13,160 nt of DNA from Pseudomonadota bacterium. GTDB lineage: Bacteria > Desulfobacterota > Syntrophobacteria > Syntrophobacterales > Syntrophobacteraceae. This document shows positions 6,602 to 13,160 of this stretch, one piece after another; positions within the stretch are counted from its first letter, which is position 1, and each line of letters begins with the position of its first letter. The translations under genes were made by a program, and so were the position numbers. The DNA is taken from positions 1-13,160 of the forward strand of contig JAEZHY010000160.1 of NCBI GenBank assembly GCA_023416335.1. The letters are read 5' to 3'. A model generated the notes under the pieces. The model ran no database searches, was not told where the DNA came from, and was given only the letters and a program-made list of their open reading frames with translations.

Positions 6602-6767
6602 TGCTCCTGATTACCTCTTTCGTTACCCAGTTAACAATTCAGATTGTGCATTCCGATAAAACAGCGGTATCTCACGATTTTCAGCTGATGTAAAGCGCGT
6701 TCCGCTCAAAATTGCCGCTTTCGCGTTCGGCTCTTATGAAACCTTAATGGAAGTAACCGTGAGCGCC

Positions 6768-6800
6768 GTAGGGTGGGCACAAAGCTTTATCGTGCCCACC
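6768..6800. repeat. GGTGGGCAC-family palindrome, copy 4
   Basis: Perfect arms GGTGGGCAC (6772-6780) and GTGCCCACC (6792-6800) with an 11-base spacer containing the palindrome AAAGCTTT. The preceding GTAG extends the match with the inverted copy at 3114-3146 to 17 bases. Confidence 0.8.
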
Positions 6801-6840
6801 GTTCATCCCTACGGATCAGGCCTCATCGGGATGGCCGGGC

Positions 6841-6872
6841 GGTGGGCACCCCCAAAAAACGGGATGCCCACC
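6841..6872. repeat. GGTGGGCAC-family palindrome, copy 5
   Basis: Arms GGTGGGCA (6841-6848) and TGCCCACC (6865-6872) with a 16-base spacer whose C-run and GGG could extend the stem. It lies 40 bases after copy 4, like the paired hairpins of REP/BIME elements. The approach GATGGCCGGGCGGTG resembles GATTGGCCGGACGGTG before copy 3. Confidence 0.75.
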
Positions 6873-6977
6873 CTGCCGCACGCCGTTCTCCTTTTCCAGT
6901 TCGGAACGGCAAGGAAGAACAGGGTGGAAAGAAAAATCGCAAGAGCGGGAAAAAGAGTAGGAATGCGAAAGGAATTC

Positions 6978-7060
6978 ATGGCCGATTGCTCCAAATCCGG
7001 AAGTACGATCGTTTCCCAAAAGGAAATGGATTGTAACCGAATCCGTCATCAATCGGCCAT
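6978..7060. repeat. Perfect 11-bp inverted repeat with nested hairpin
   Basis: ATGGCCGATTG (6978-6988) and CAATCGGCCAT (7050-7060) are exact reverse complements 61 bases apart. Inside lie the palindrome ACGATCGT (7005-7012) and the stem TTTCC/GGAAA (7012-7016/7022-7026). It sits just downstream of leuB on the minus strand. No known element was recognised. Confidence 0.6.
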
Positions 7061-7083
7061 ATCTGCGTGGTCAGCCGGAACGC

Positions 7084-7120
7084 AAAAAACGGGATATCCT
7101 GCCCTGGCCCCCGTTATCCC
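7084..7120 (-). terminator. Probable intrinsic terminator of the leu run
   Basis: On the minus strand GGGATA (7120-7115, overlapping the leuB stop codon) pairs with TATCCC (7096-7091) and is followed by GTTTTTT. The 18-base G-rich loop is long, so the stem is only moderately strong, but position and T-run fit a terminator. Confidence 0.6.
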
Positions 7121-8187
7121 TGCTGTATGTACTTTACGACGAGATCTCCCACCTCCGTTGTGGAGTGCCCCATGTGACCGGCGGAAAGGTTCCGCACGTC
7201 CCGGGAGACAACTTTCTTTATGGCATTTTCTATGAGCCCCGCGGCTTCGGTTTCGCCGAGGTGTTCGAGCATCATCTGGGCGGCCGCGATTGCGGCAATC
7301 GGATTGATGATGTTTTGTCCGGTGTATTTGGGGGCGGATCCGCCTATCGGCTCGAACATCGAAACCCCGCCGGGGTTGATGTTGCCGCCCGCGGCTATGC
7401 CCATTCCGCCCTGGATCATGGCGCCGAGGTCCGTGATGATGTCGCCGAACATGTTGTCGGTAACGATCACGTCGAACCACTCAGGGTTCTTGACCATCCA
7501 CATGCAGATTGCATCCACATGCGCATAGTCGGTCTGAATATCGGGATATTCTTTTGCCACTTCGTTAAAGGCGCGGGTCCAAAGGTCGAAGGCGTAGGTC
7601 AGAACGTTCGTCTTGCCGCACAGGGTCAGTTTCTTGCGCTGGTTGCGCTTCCGGCAGTATTCGAAAGCGAACCGAACGCAGCGTTCCACTCCGAAGCGGG
7701 TATTGACCGATTCCTGAACCGCGACTTCCCGGGGCGTTCCTTTGCGCAAAAAGCCGCCCGTCCCGGCGTAAAGCCCTTCGGTATTTTCGCGGACGACCAC
7801 AAAATTGATGTCTTCAGGCCCCTTGTCTTTGAGCGGCGTATCCACTCCGGGGTAGAGGATAACGGGGCGCAGGTTGATGTACTGATCCAGGTTGAACCGC
7901 AGTTCGAGCAGCAGTCCTTTTTCCAGGATACCGGGTTTGACGTCCGGATGCCCTATCGCCCCCAGCAGAATGGCATCGAACTTCCTCAGTTCATCCAGCG
8001 TTCCGTCGGGGAGAATTTCCCCGGTCCGAAGATACCTCTCTCCGCCCAGATCGTAGTGGACCTTCTCCGTCGAGAATCCCACCTTTGACGATGCGGCATC
8101 GAGCGCCTTTATGGCCTCCCGGATGACTTCAGGCCCTGTGCCATCCCCTGCGATTACGGCAATACGGTAGTTCTTTCCCTTTGTCAT
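7114..8187 (-). CDS. leuB: 3-isopropylmalate dehydrogenase
   Basis: Oxidatively decarboxylates 3-isopropylmalate to 2-oxoisocaproate in leucine synthesis. The 357-residue protein belongs to the isocitrate/isopropylmalate dehydrogenase family: GDGTGPEV at 14-21, substrate loop GHPDVKPGILEKGLLLELRF near 79-98, Tyr140 in RENTEGLY, Lys192 in CGKTN, and Asp225, Asp249 and Asp253 in the metal site (VTDNMFGDIITDLG). The short substrate loop is that of the shorter LeuB type shared with actinobacteria. Unusually the cofactor segment reads FEPIGGSAPKYTGQN (278-292): Gly replaces the usual His before GSAP, and Lys287-Tyr288 replace the Asp-Ile of NAD enzymes. leuC and leuD nearby support the leucine role; a related 3-hydroxyacid dehydrogenase cannot be wholly excluded. 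Start ATG 8187 has a GGGGTGG-like site just upstream. Confidence 0.9.
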   Translation of the reverse strand: MTKGKNYRIAVIAGDGTGPEVIREAIKALDAASSKVGFSTEKVHYDLGGERYLRTGEILPDGTLDELRKFDAILLGAIGHPDVKPGILEKGLLLELRFNLDQYINLRPVILYPGVDTPLKDKGPEDINFVVVRENTEGLYAGTGGFLRKGTPREVAVQESVNTRFGVERCVRFAFEYCRKRNQRKKLTLCGKTNVLTYAFDLWTRAFNEVAKEYPDIQTDYAHVDAICMWMVKNPEWFDVIVTDNMFGDIITDLGAMIQGGMGIAAGGNINPGGVSMFEPIGGSAPKYTGQNIINPIAAIAAAQMMLEHLGETEAAGLIENAIKKVVSRDVRNLSAGHMGHSTTEVGDLVVKYIQQG

Positions 8188-8243
8188 TGACCACCCCTAA
8201 GAATGAAGAAGCGCGGTTGCGCCGAGTTGTTTTCGTAAATTTC

Positions 8244-8260
8244 GTATCCGTATCGGATAC
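8244..8260. repeat. Small inverted repeat in the leuD-leuB spacer
   Basis: GTATCC and GGATAC are perfect 6-bp arms around GTATC, ten bases before the GATGGGT element. No T-run follows on the minus strand; function unknown. Confidence 0.4.
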
Positions 8261-8269
8261 CTCTAAAAC

Positions 8270-8300
8270 GATGGGTTACGCTCCGCTCCACCCATCCTAC
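8270..8300. repeat. Dispersed GATGGGT...ACCCATC palindrome
   Basis: Perfect arms GATGGGT (8270-8276) and ACCCATC (8290-8296) flank TACGCTCCGCTCC, followed by CTAC. From memory this matches a repeat common between genes in many proteobacterial and other genomes (GTAGGATGGGT...AGCG...ACCCATC). It sits in the 152-base leuD-leuB spacer, where the operon is otherwise tight. Confidence 0.65.
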
Positions 8301-8339
8301 GGCTTGCACGGAGGGGATTTCCGACTTCCGCTCCGACTA

Positions 8340-8831
8340 TCAGGCCATCTGTCCCCGGACGTATTCCATGAGCCCTCCGGCCGCAATGAGCTTCTGCATG
8401 AAAGAAGGTATGGGCTGGGCATGGTAAGTTTCGTTTTTCGTGCGGTTGAAAATGGTCCCGGAGTCCAGGTCGAGTTCCAGTTCATCGCCGGTTTCGACGG
8501 ATGCTGCGGCTTCCGGGCATTCCAGGATGGGAAGGCCCATGTTGAAGGAATTCCGGTAGAATATCCGGGCAAAACTGTGTGCTATGACGCAGCTCACGCC
8601 GGCAGCCTTGATTGCAAGGGGAGCATGTTCGCGCGAAGACCCGCAGCCGAAATTTTTGCCTGCAGCGATGATGTCGCCGGGCTTAACCGTTGAGGCAAAA
8701 TCGGGGTCCGCATCTTCCATGCAATGGGAAGCGAGTTCTTTGGGGTCGATCGTGTTCAGGTAGCGTGCCGGTATTATCGCGTCGGTATCGACGTCATTTC
8801 CGAATTTCCATGTTTTTCCCTGGAGTTTCAT
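8340..8831 (-). CDS. leuD: 3-isopropylmalate dehydratase small subunit
   Basis: Swivel-domain subunit that, with LeuC, isomerises 2-isopropylmalate to 3-isopropylmalate. The 163-residue length is that of the short, archaeal-style LeuD rather than the roughly 200-residue enterobacterial form. Seen are [15 protein letters not shown] (13-27), where the residues after PARYL take part in substrate selection in this family, and the hallmark [12 protein letters not shown] (60-71), followed by [16 protein letters not shown] (86-101). The ATG shares one base with the leuC stop (TGATG), so the two subunits are translationally coupled. Homoaconitase-type activity cannot be ruled out by sequence alone, but the adjacent leuB and ilv genes favour leucine synthesis. 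Confidence 0.95.
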   Translation of the reverse strand: MKLQGKTWKFGNDVDTDAIIPARYLNTIDPKELASHCMEDADPDFASTVKPGDIIAAGKNFGCGSSREHAPLAIKAAGVSCVIAHSFARIFYRNSFNMGLPILECPEAAASVETGDELELDLDSGTIFNRTKNETYHAQPIPSFMQKLIAAGGLMEYVRGQMA

Positions 8832-10096
8832 CAGCTCAATACCTCCTCAGGATGCGCGATGCGTCCGAGAATGGCCGAAGCCGCGGCGACGGCGGGGTTG
8901 CTCAGATAGACCTTGCTTTCGACATGTCCCATGCGTCCGACGAAGTTGCGGTTGGTGGTTGCGACCGCGGTTTCACCGGGAGCCAGGATTCCCATGTGCC
9001 CGCCGAGGCAGGGACCGCAGGTCGGCGTGCTGACGGCGGCTTCCGCTTCGATGAAGGTCTCGATCAATCCCTCTTCCATTGCTTCCATGTAGATCTTCTG
9101 GGTGGCGGGAATAACGACGCACCGGATGCCGGAGGCGACTTTCCGTCCCCTCATGACCTGTGCTGCGAGCCTGAGGTCTTCCAGGCGGCCGTTGGTGCAG
9201 GACCCGATTACGACCTGGTCGATCGGGGTTTTGGGCAGTTCGGTAACCTGCTTCACGTTCTCGGGAGAGTGCGGGCATGCCACAACTGGCTCCAGGTCGG
9301 AGAGGTCCCATCCGTAGACCGCCTCGTAATGCGCTCCGGGATCGCTGCTATAGAACTTGTAAGACCGCTTTGCGCGCGGCTCGACATACTGCCGGGTGAT
9401 TTCGTCCGGAGGAATGATCCCGACCTTTGCACCGGCTTCGATCGCCATGTTGCTCATTGAGAGCCGATCGGCTATGGGCAGCGAGTCGATTATTTCACCG
9501 CCGAATTCCATCGCCCGGTAGCGTGCCCCGTCAACGCCGATTTTCCCGATCGTATGGAGAATGAGGTCCTTGCCGCCCACCCAGGGTCGCAGCTTGCCTT
9601 TGAAAATGAATTTCATGGAATGCGGGACCTTGAACCAGACCTTCCCGGTCATCATGGCCGCGGCCAGGTCCGTGCTGCCGACTCCGGTCGCGAATGCGCC
9701 CAGAGCGCCGTAGGTGCACGAATGGCTATCCGCGCCGATCACCACCTCGCCGGGCAGAACCAGTCCCTGCTCCGGCAGGAGTGCGTGCTCGACGCCCATC
9801 CGTCCGACCTCGAAATAGTAGGGCAGTTTGAATTCCTGGGCAAAATCGCGCAGCATCTTTGCCTGAATAGCGGATGCGATGTCCTTGTTAGGGACGAAGT
9901 GGTCGGGAATGAGTCCTATTCTCTCGGGGTCGAAAACCTTTTTTGCCCCGGCGCGGCGAAAAGCGGCAATGGCAAGCGGGGCCGTAATGTCGTTTCCAAA
10001 AGCGAAATCGACCTTTACCTCGATGAGTTCATCCGGGGAAACTTCCGACTTCCCGGCGTGATCGGCCAAAATTTTCTCGCTGATTGTTTTGGGCAT
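8831..10096 (-). CDS. leuC: 3-isopropylmalate dehydratase large subunit
   Basis: Catalytic 4Fe-4S subunit of isopropylmalate isomerase, aconitase superfamily. The 421-residue length matches the archaeal/deltaproteobacterial type. The cluster ligands are Cys300 (VIGSCTNGR), Cys360 and Cys363 ([11 protein letters not shown]); the substrate-binding segment [11 protein letters not shown] is at 120-130. The start at ATG 10096 gives the usual [15 protein letters not shown] and has AAGGTG (10105-10110) 8 bases upstream. The frame stays open to 10252, but that extension lies inside pssA and is not family-like. The gene begins 13 bases after pssA, at the place where leuA often stands in related clusters; no leuA is present here. 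Confidence 0.96.
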   Translation of the reverse strand: MPKTISEKILADHAGKSEVSPDELIEVKVDFAFGNDITAPLAIAAFRRAGAKKVFDPERIGLIPDHFVPNKDIASAIQAKMLRDFAQEFKLPYYFEVGRMGVEHALLPEQGLVLPGEVVIGADSHSCTYGALGAFATGVGSTDLAAAMMTGKVWFKVPHSMKFIFKGKLRPWVGGKDLILHTIGKIGVDGARYRAMEFGGEIIDSLPIADRLSMSNMAIEAGAKVGIIPPDEITRQYVEPRAKRSYKFYSSDPGAHYEAVYGWDLSDLEPVVACPHSPENVKQVTELPKTPIDQVVIGSCTNGRLEDLRLAAQVMRGRKVASGIRCVVIPATQKIYMEAMEEGLIETFIEAEAAVSTPTCGPCLGGHMGILAPGETAVATTNRNFVGRMGHVESKVYLSNPAVAAASAILGRIAHPEEVLS

Positions 10097-10109
10097 TTCG
10101 AATTCACCT

Positions 10110-10997
10110 TTACTGCTTGTTCTGAAGACCCTGTTGATCGGGTTCGGGCACGGGTATCTCTTCGGCCGGAGCTGTATCGCCCGATGCCGCCGGGGGCTGT
10201 GCTGCGGGCACGCTTTCCTGGAACCCTTTCTTGCCGGTAGCTTTCCATACAACCCATCTCACGGGACCGGAAATTGTGTAAAAAGCCGCGAGGAAGAAGA
10301 GAATATAAGACGGGCTCAGCGCGATTATGCAAAGCACTAGAATGACTCCAAAGACGACGAACGAGGGCTTTGCCTTGATGTGTTCGACGTCCTTGAAACT
10401 GTTGAAAGGCATGGTGCTGATCATAAACGAACCGAGCAGGTAGGTCAGGACGAGCAGAATGGTGCCGATGAGCGACTGGGTCGTGAAGATGATGTTCCAG
10501 TGGCTAAGGAAAAGCACGGTCGTTGCGATCATGCTGGCGCCGCCGGGGATCGGCAGGCCGACAAAATACTTCTTGCTGGTGGTTTCGACCTGAACGTTGA
10601 ACCGTGCCAGGCGCAGGGCCCCGCAGGCCATAAACACGAATGCGGCGAGCCAGCCGATCCGGCCGTAAGGTCTGAGGGCCATCAGGTAAATCAGAAGACC
10701 CGGTGCCACACCGAAGGCCACGAGATCGGCGAGCGAGTCGTATTCCACGCCAAAGCGGCTCGTAGCCCTGGTCAGCCGGGCTATCTTGCCGTCAAGGATA
10801 TCGAAGACACAGGAAATGAGAATCGCGAGCGCGGCTATTTCGAAATCGCCGTTGATGGAACTCACGATCCCGAAGAAGCCGCTGAACAGGTTGCCGGTAG
10901 TGAAGAGGTTTGGGAAGATGTAGGTTCCGCGATGAACTTCGCCTTCCTTGCGCCATCTTTTCCTGCGCGAACGCCTTTTCTTTATTTCAGTCGGCAT
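10110..10997 (-). CDS. pssA: CDP-diacylglycerol-serine O-phosphatidyltransferase
   Basis: Inner-membrane enzyme that makes phosphatidylserine from CDP-diacylglycerol and serine. The 295-residue protein has a strongly basic N-terminus, then several hydrophobic membrane segments. The CDP-alcohol phosphatidyltransferase signature is complete at 66-91: Asp66, Asp69-Gly70, Ala73-Arg74, Gly83, Asp87, Asp91. LPNLFT-like FPNLFTTGNLFSGF at 28-41 is typical of PssA. About 40 Pro/Ala/Glu-rich residues form a C-terminal tail beyond the last helix. The gene overlaps the end of psd by 16 bases (10982-10997), so the synthase and decarboxylase are co-expressed; its product is the substrate of Psd. Confidence 0.95.
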   Translation of the reverse strand: MPTEIKKRRSRRKRWRKEGEVHRGTYIFPNLFTTGNLFSGFFGIVSSINGDFEIAALAILISCVFDILDGKIARLTRATSRFGVEYDSLADLVAFGVAPGLLIYLMALRPYGRIGWLAAFVFMACGALRLARFNVQVETTSKKYFVGLPIPGGASMIATTVLFLSHWNIIFTTQSLIGTILLVLTYLLGSFMISTMPFNSFKDVEHIKAKPSFVVFGVILVLCIIALSPSYILFFLAAFYTISGPVRWVVWKATGKKGFQESVPAAQPPAASGDTAPAEEIPVPEPDQQGLQNKQ

Positions 10998-11647
10998 ATA
11001 ACGGTTTCCCCCGCGTAGACATGCTGTCCCTGCGATACAAGGACCTCACTGCCTTCAGGCACATAGACGTCCATTCTGGAACCGAAGCGGATCATTCCGA
11101 ACCGCTCGGCCTGGAGCACCCGGTCCCCGATTCCGGGCCAGCATACGATCCGGCGCGCAATGAGACCGGCCACTTGGGTGAACACGATGTCCGCCCCCGA
11201 ATCGGCCTTGATCCAGAGCCAGTTCTGTTCGTTCTGCTCGCTTGCCTGGTCAAGATTGGCCGCAAGAAATTTGCCTTTCTTGTAGTGTATCCCCTGGACC
11301 GTTCCCGATACCGGTATCCGGTTGACGTGGACGTCGAATATTGACATGAAGATGCTGATTTTTAAAGCCGGCTGCCCTGTAAAGAGCACCGTTTTCACCT
11401 GCCTGACGGAGATCACGTTGCCGTCGGCAGGAGAAACGATCTCATTTTCTCCTGCAACCGACATCCGCTCCGGATCGCGGAAAAAATGGCCGACAAGCAG
11501 GGTCACGAGCAGCAGCGGGACGGTTATCACTCCCCAGCCGAGAACGGCCGTAATGAATGTGGTGAACATCGCGGCCAGGATGTAGGGGATACCCTCCCGG
11601 GCAACTGGAATATGTGAGAATTTTTTTCGGAAATCTTTGGAGGACAA
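10982..11647 (-). CDS. psd: Phosphatidylserine decarboxylase (short, archaeal-type)
   Basis: Pyruvoyl enzyme that decarboxylates phosphatidylserine to phosphatidylethanolamine at the membrane. The 221-residue length is that of the short Psd class. Two hydrophobic segments lie near residues 21-53. Catalytic features: SPADGNV with Asp75, IFDVHVNRIP with His107, and the self-cleavage site RFGSRMDV, in which cleavage before Ser190 would give the pyruvoyl beta/alpha chains. The start is a TTG at 11647, with GGAG (11656-11659) 8 bases upstream; no in-frame ATG or GTG lies near, and the N-terminus HIPVAREGIPYI fits the family just after it. A 126-base spacer with a strong palindrome separates it from ilvC. 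Confidence 0.94.
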   Translation of the reverse strand: MSSKDFRKKFSHIPVAREGIPYILAAMFTTFITAVLGWGVITVPLLLVTLLVGHFFRDPERMSVAGENEIVSPADGNVISVRQVKTVLFTGQPALKISIFMSIFDVHVNRIPVSGTVQGIHYKKGKFLAANLDQASEQNEQNWLWIKADSGADIVFTQVAGLIARRIVCWPGIGDRVLQAERFGMIRFGSRMDVYVPEGSEVLVSQGQHVYAGETVICRLK

Positions 11648-11655
11648 AGGAAATG

Positions 11656-11659
11656 CTCC
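11656..11659 (-). promoter_or_regulatory. Shine-Dalgarno site supporting the TTG start of psd
   Basis: GGAG on the minus strand, 8 bases before TTG 11647. With no nearby ATG or GTG in frame, it supports a weak TTG start, which may keep Psd synthesis low. Confidence 0.55.
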
Positions 11660-11747
11660 GGATGTACTTGTGATTTCGGGGCTGCAGCAAAGAAGGGCGA
11701 GGAAGAACGTCCCCGCCCCCGATTATTCTGTTCTTGCAGCAACCTCA

Positions 11748-11767
11748 GGGAAGTCCAGGGACTTCCC
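11748..11767. repeat. Palindrome between ilvC and psd
   Basis: GGGAAGTCC and GGACTTCCC are perfect 9-bp arms around AG, seven bases after the ilvC stop on the minus strand. No T-run follows, so it looks more like an mRNA-stabilising or attenuating hairpin than an intrinsic terminator. Confidence 0.6.
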
Positions 11768-11773
11768 GTTGAA

Positions 11774-12775
11774 TTAGATCATTTTAACCGCATCCAGGAA
11801 AGGCATCATGGAGCGAAGCTTTGCGCCGATTTCTTCAAGCAGGAGCTTCTTCTCGCGAGCCCTCATAGCCTTGAACATGGGCTGGCCCGCCTGATTTTCC
11901 AGGATCCAGTCGCGTGCAAACTGGCCGGATTGAATTTCGGACAGAATCTTCTTCATTTCAGCCCGGGTTTCCTCGGTAACGATGCGTTTGCCACGGGTGA
12001 GGTCACCGTATTCGGCCGTATCGCTGATGGAGTACCTCATGTACGCGAGACCGCCGCGGTAAATCAGGTCAACGATCAGCTTCAGCTCGTGCATGCACTC
12101 GAAGAAGGCGATCTCGGGCTGGTAACCAGCTTCTACCAGGGTGTCGAATCCGGCCTTGATGAGTTCCGATACGCCGCCGCAAAGAACGCTCTGTTCGCCG
12201 AAGAGGTCCGTTTCGGTCTCTTCCTGGAAAGTCGTTTCCATGACGCCGGCGCGTGTTGCGCCTATTCCGGAACCGTAGGCCAGGGCCGTCTGGAGGGCCT
12301 GGCCGGACGCATCCTGATGGATCGCGCAAAGAGCGGGAACACCGGCTCCCCGTACGTATTCGCTTCTGACGAGATGGCCCGGTCCCTTGGGAGCGATCAT
12401 GACGACATCGACGCCCTTCGGCGGAACGATCTGGCCGTAATGGATGTTGAAGCCGTGGGAGAAAAGAAGTGTCTTGCCGGCCTTCATCGACGGGGCGATA
12501 TCGTTTTTGTATATCGTCGCCTGCACATGGTCGGGCGTCAGAATTTGAACGACGTCGGCGGCTTCGGCGGCTTCACGGGCCGAAACGGGCTTGAATCCGT
12601 CTTCAACGGCCTTTTCATAGTTGGCCGAACCGGGCCGCTGGCCCACTACGACCTGAAGTCCCGAATCGCGCAGGTTCTGGGCCTGTGCGTGTCCCTGGCT
12701 TCCGTATCCGATAATGGCAATCTTCTTGCCGCGCAAAACACCAAGATCCGCATCCGCATCATAAAAAATTCGCAT
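11774..12775 (-). CDS. ilvC: Ketol-acid reductoisomerase (class I)
   Basis: Isomerises and reduces acetolactate or acetohydroxybutyrate to the dihydroxy acids of valine/leucine and isoleucine synthesis, using NADPH and Mg2+. The 333-residue class I enzyme shows [17 protein letters not shown] (23-39), a cofactor loop [12 protein letters not shown] (45-56) whose Arg47 and Ser50 fit NADPH, His107 in SHGFN, Lys130 in APKGPGH, and the metal ligands Asp190, Glu194 (DLFGEQ), Glu226 and Glu230. The knotted C-terminal domain is complete, though the tail is a few residues shorter than usual. GGAGGG (12784-12789) lies 8 bases before the ATG. It follows ilvN by 28 bases, so both come from one transcript. 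Confidence 0.97.
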   Translation of the reverse strand: MRIFYDADADLGVLRGKKIAIIGYGSQGHAQAQNLRDSGLQVVVGQRPGSANYEKAVEDGFKPVSAREAAEAADVVQILTPDHVQATIYKNDIAPSMKAGKTLLFSHGFNIHYGQIVPPKGVDVVMIAPKGPGHLVRSEYVRGAGVPALCAIHQDASGQALQTALAYGSGIGATRAGVMETTFQEETETDLFGEQSVLCGGVSELIKAGFDTLVEAGYQPEIAFFECMHELKLIVDLIYRGGLAYMRYSISDTAEYGDLTRGKRIVTEETRAEMKKILSEIQSGQFARDWILENQAGQPMFKAMRAREKKLLLEEIGAKLRSMMPFLDAVKMI

Positions 12776-12803
12776 TAGGTATTCCCTCCACTCGTTTATC
12801 GGC

Positions 12804-13160
12804 TCAATGCTTCTTGCTGCGCGCCAGAGCCGCTTTTCCTGTCCGGGCCACTTCGACTATGCCGATCTGGCCCAGGAGCTCCATTATGGCACTGATCTTA
12901 CTCTCGTTTCCCGTGACTTCAAGAGTGTAGAAATGCGGACTCACGTCCACAACCTTCGCCCGAAAGATATCGACAATACGGAGCACTTCCGCCCGGGTGG
13001 CCTGTTCCGCCCGGACCTTGATCAACGCCATTTCGCGGTCCACGAATTCCGTTTCCGCAAAGTCGTAGACTTTAATAATATTCACAAGTTTATTCAACTG
13101 TTTGATTATCTGCGACAGGACGCGTTCGTCGCCGGTCGTGACGAGCGTGATCCGTGTAAG
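12804..13160 (-). CDS. ilvN: Acetolactate synthase small (regulatory) subunit, partial
   Basis: Regulatory subunit of acetohydroxyacid synthase that confers valine feedback control and raises activity of the large subunit. The frame is open to the window edge: 118 residues are visible, beginning [20 protein letters not shown], which is the second half of the N-terminal ACT domain. A TTG within it (13097) is not the start. The linker [14 protein letters not shown] and the C-terminal domain with [14 protein letters not shown] and [20 protein letters not shown] are typical. By family length (about 160-175 residues) some 45-55 N-terminal residues lie beyond 13160. It is followed by ilvC after 28 bases; the large-subunit gene ilvB would be expected just outside the window. 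Confidence 0.95.
   Translation of the reverse strand, partial: LTRITLVTTGDERVLSQIIKQLNKLVNIIKVYDFAETEFVDREMALIKVRAEQATRAEVLRIVDIFRAKVVDVSPHFYTLEVTGNESKISAIMELLGQIGIVEVARTGKAALARSKKH

Larger units (their letters stand above)
6602..7113. other. Gene-free gap between leuB and asd
   Basis: Both flanking genes run on the minus strand. The gap holds the leuB terminator, a perfect 11-bp inverted repeat with a nested hairpin (6978-7060), and two copies of the GGTGGGCAC palindrome. The promoter of asd should lie here. Short open frames in it cross the repeats and lack ribosome sites. Confidence 0.7.

Noticed and set aside
5165..6610. 481-codon open frame on the plus strand
   Set aside because: It is antisense to asd and rsmD, both with complete catalytic motifs; its translation is rich in Arg/His/Gly and lacks any recognisable domain.
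6747..7235. 162-codon open frame in the asd-leuB gap
   Set aside because: It crosses two palindromic repeats, the inverted repeat and the leuB terminator; the protein is of mixed composition without a domain.
7165..8088. 307-codon open frame on the plus strand
   Set aside because: Antisense shadow of leuB in a high-GC gene; no ribosome site and no domain.
10097..10252. 52-residue N-terminal extension of LeuC
   Set aside because: It lies within the pssA coding region, is basic and non-homologous, and ATG 10096 gives the family's usual N-terminus.
12776..12803. Leader-peptide attenuator before ilvC
   Set aside because: The ilvN-ilvC gap is only 28 bases, with no room for a leader peptide; any attenuator would lie upstream of ilvB, outside the window.
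1..13160. tRNA or rRNA genes, CRISPR arrays, insertion sequences, prophage genes
   Set aside because: None seen: no transposase or integrase frame, no regularly spaced direct repeats, and no tRNA-like cloverleaf noticed by eye.

Overview
The window looks like chromosomal DNA of a moderately GC-rich Desulfobacterota (former Deltaproteobacteria), perhaps from the Syntrophobacter/Syntrophobacterales side. The grounds are the gene order ilvN-ilvC-psd-pssA-leuC-leuD-leuB-asd, the 421-residue archaeal-style LeuC with a separate 163-residue LeuD, and a SiaB/SiaC pair whose small neighbour carries a Cys-pair domain common in deltaproteobacterial signalling proteins. The taxonomic call is an inference; no rRNA gene is present.

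Left part, plus strand (1-2710): a compact signalling operon encodes a SiaB-like kinase, a SiaC-like phosphoprotein and a 139-residue coiled-coil protein with two CxxC pairs. A 409-base gap with several stem-loops follows, then an HDOD-domain protein that ends at a clear intrinsic terminator. Bases 2638-3154 hold no credible gene but carry a family of short palindromic repeats (GGTGGGCAC/GTGCCCACC).

Middle part, minus strand (3155-6601): read in the direction of transcription, asd, rsmD and coaD are packed with gaps of under 12 bases. After a 230-base gap come a single-domain response regulator and a glyoxalase-like (VOC) protein joined by an ATGA overlap. Upstream of asd is a 512-base gap (6602-7113) with two more copies of the palindromic repeat, a long perfect inverted repeat and the leuB terminator.

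Right part, minus strand (7114-13160): ilvN (cut by the window edge), ilvC, psd, pssA, leuC, leuD and leuB form one co-oriented run for branched-chain amino acid synthesis, with the two phosphatidylethanolamine genes inserted in the middle. No leuA lies in the run. With asd it supplies acetohydroxyacid processing, the leucine-specific isomerase and dehydrogenase, aspartate semialdehyde, phosphatidylserine and its decarboxylation; coaD adds the penultimate step of CoA synthesis and rsmD a 16S rRNA methylation.

Most of the window is ordinary core metabolism. The points most worth a second look are: the SiaB-SiaC pair with a small stalk-like Zn-type protein in the place usually held by the cyclase SiaD; a LeuB with a Lys-Tyr pair at the cofactor-selecting position; the multi-copy intergenic palindromes; and a possible structured RNA ahead of the HDOD gene.
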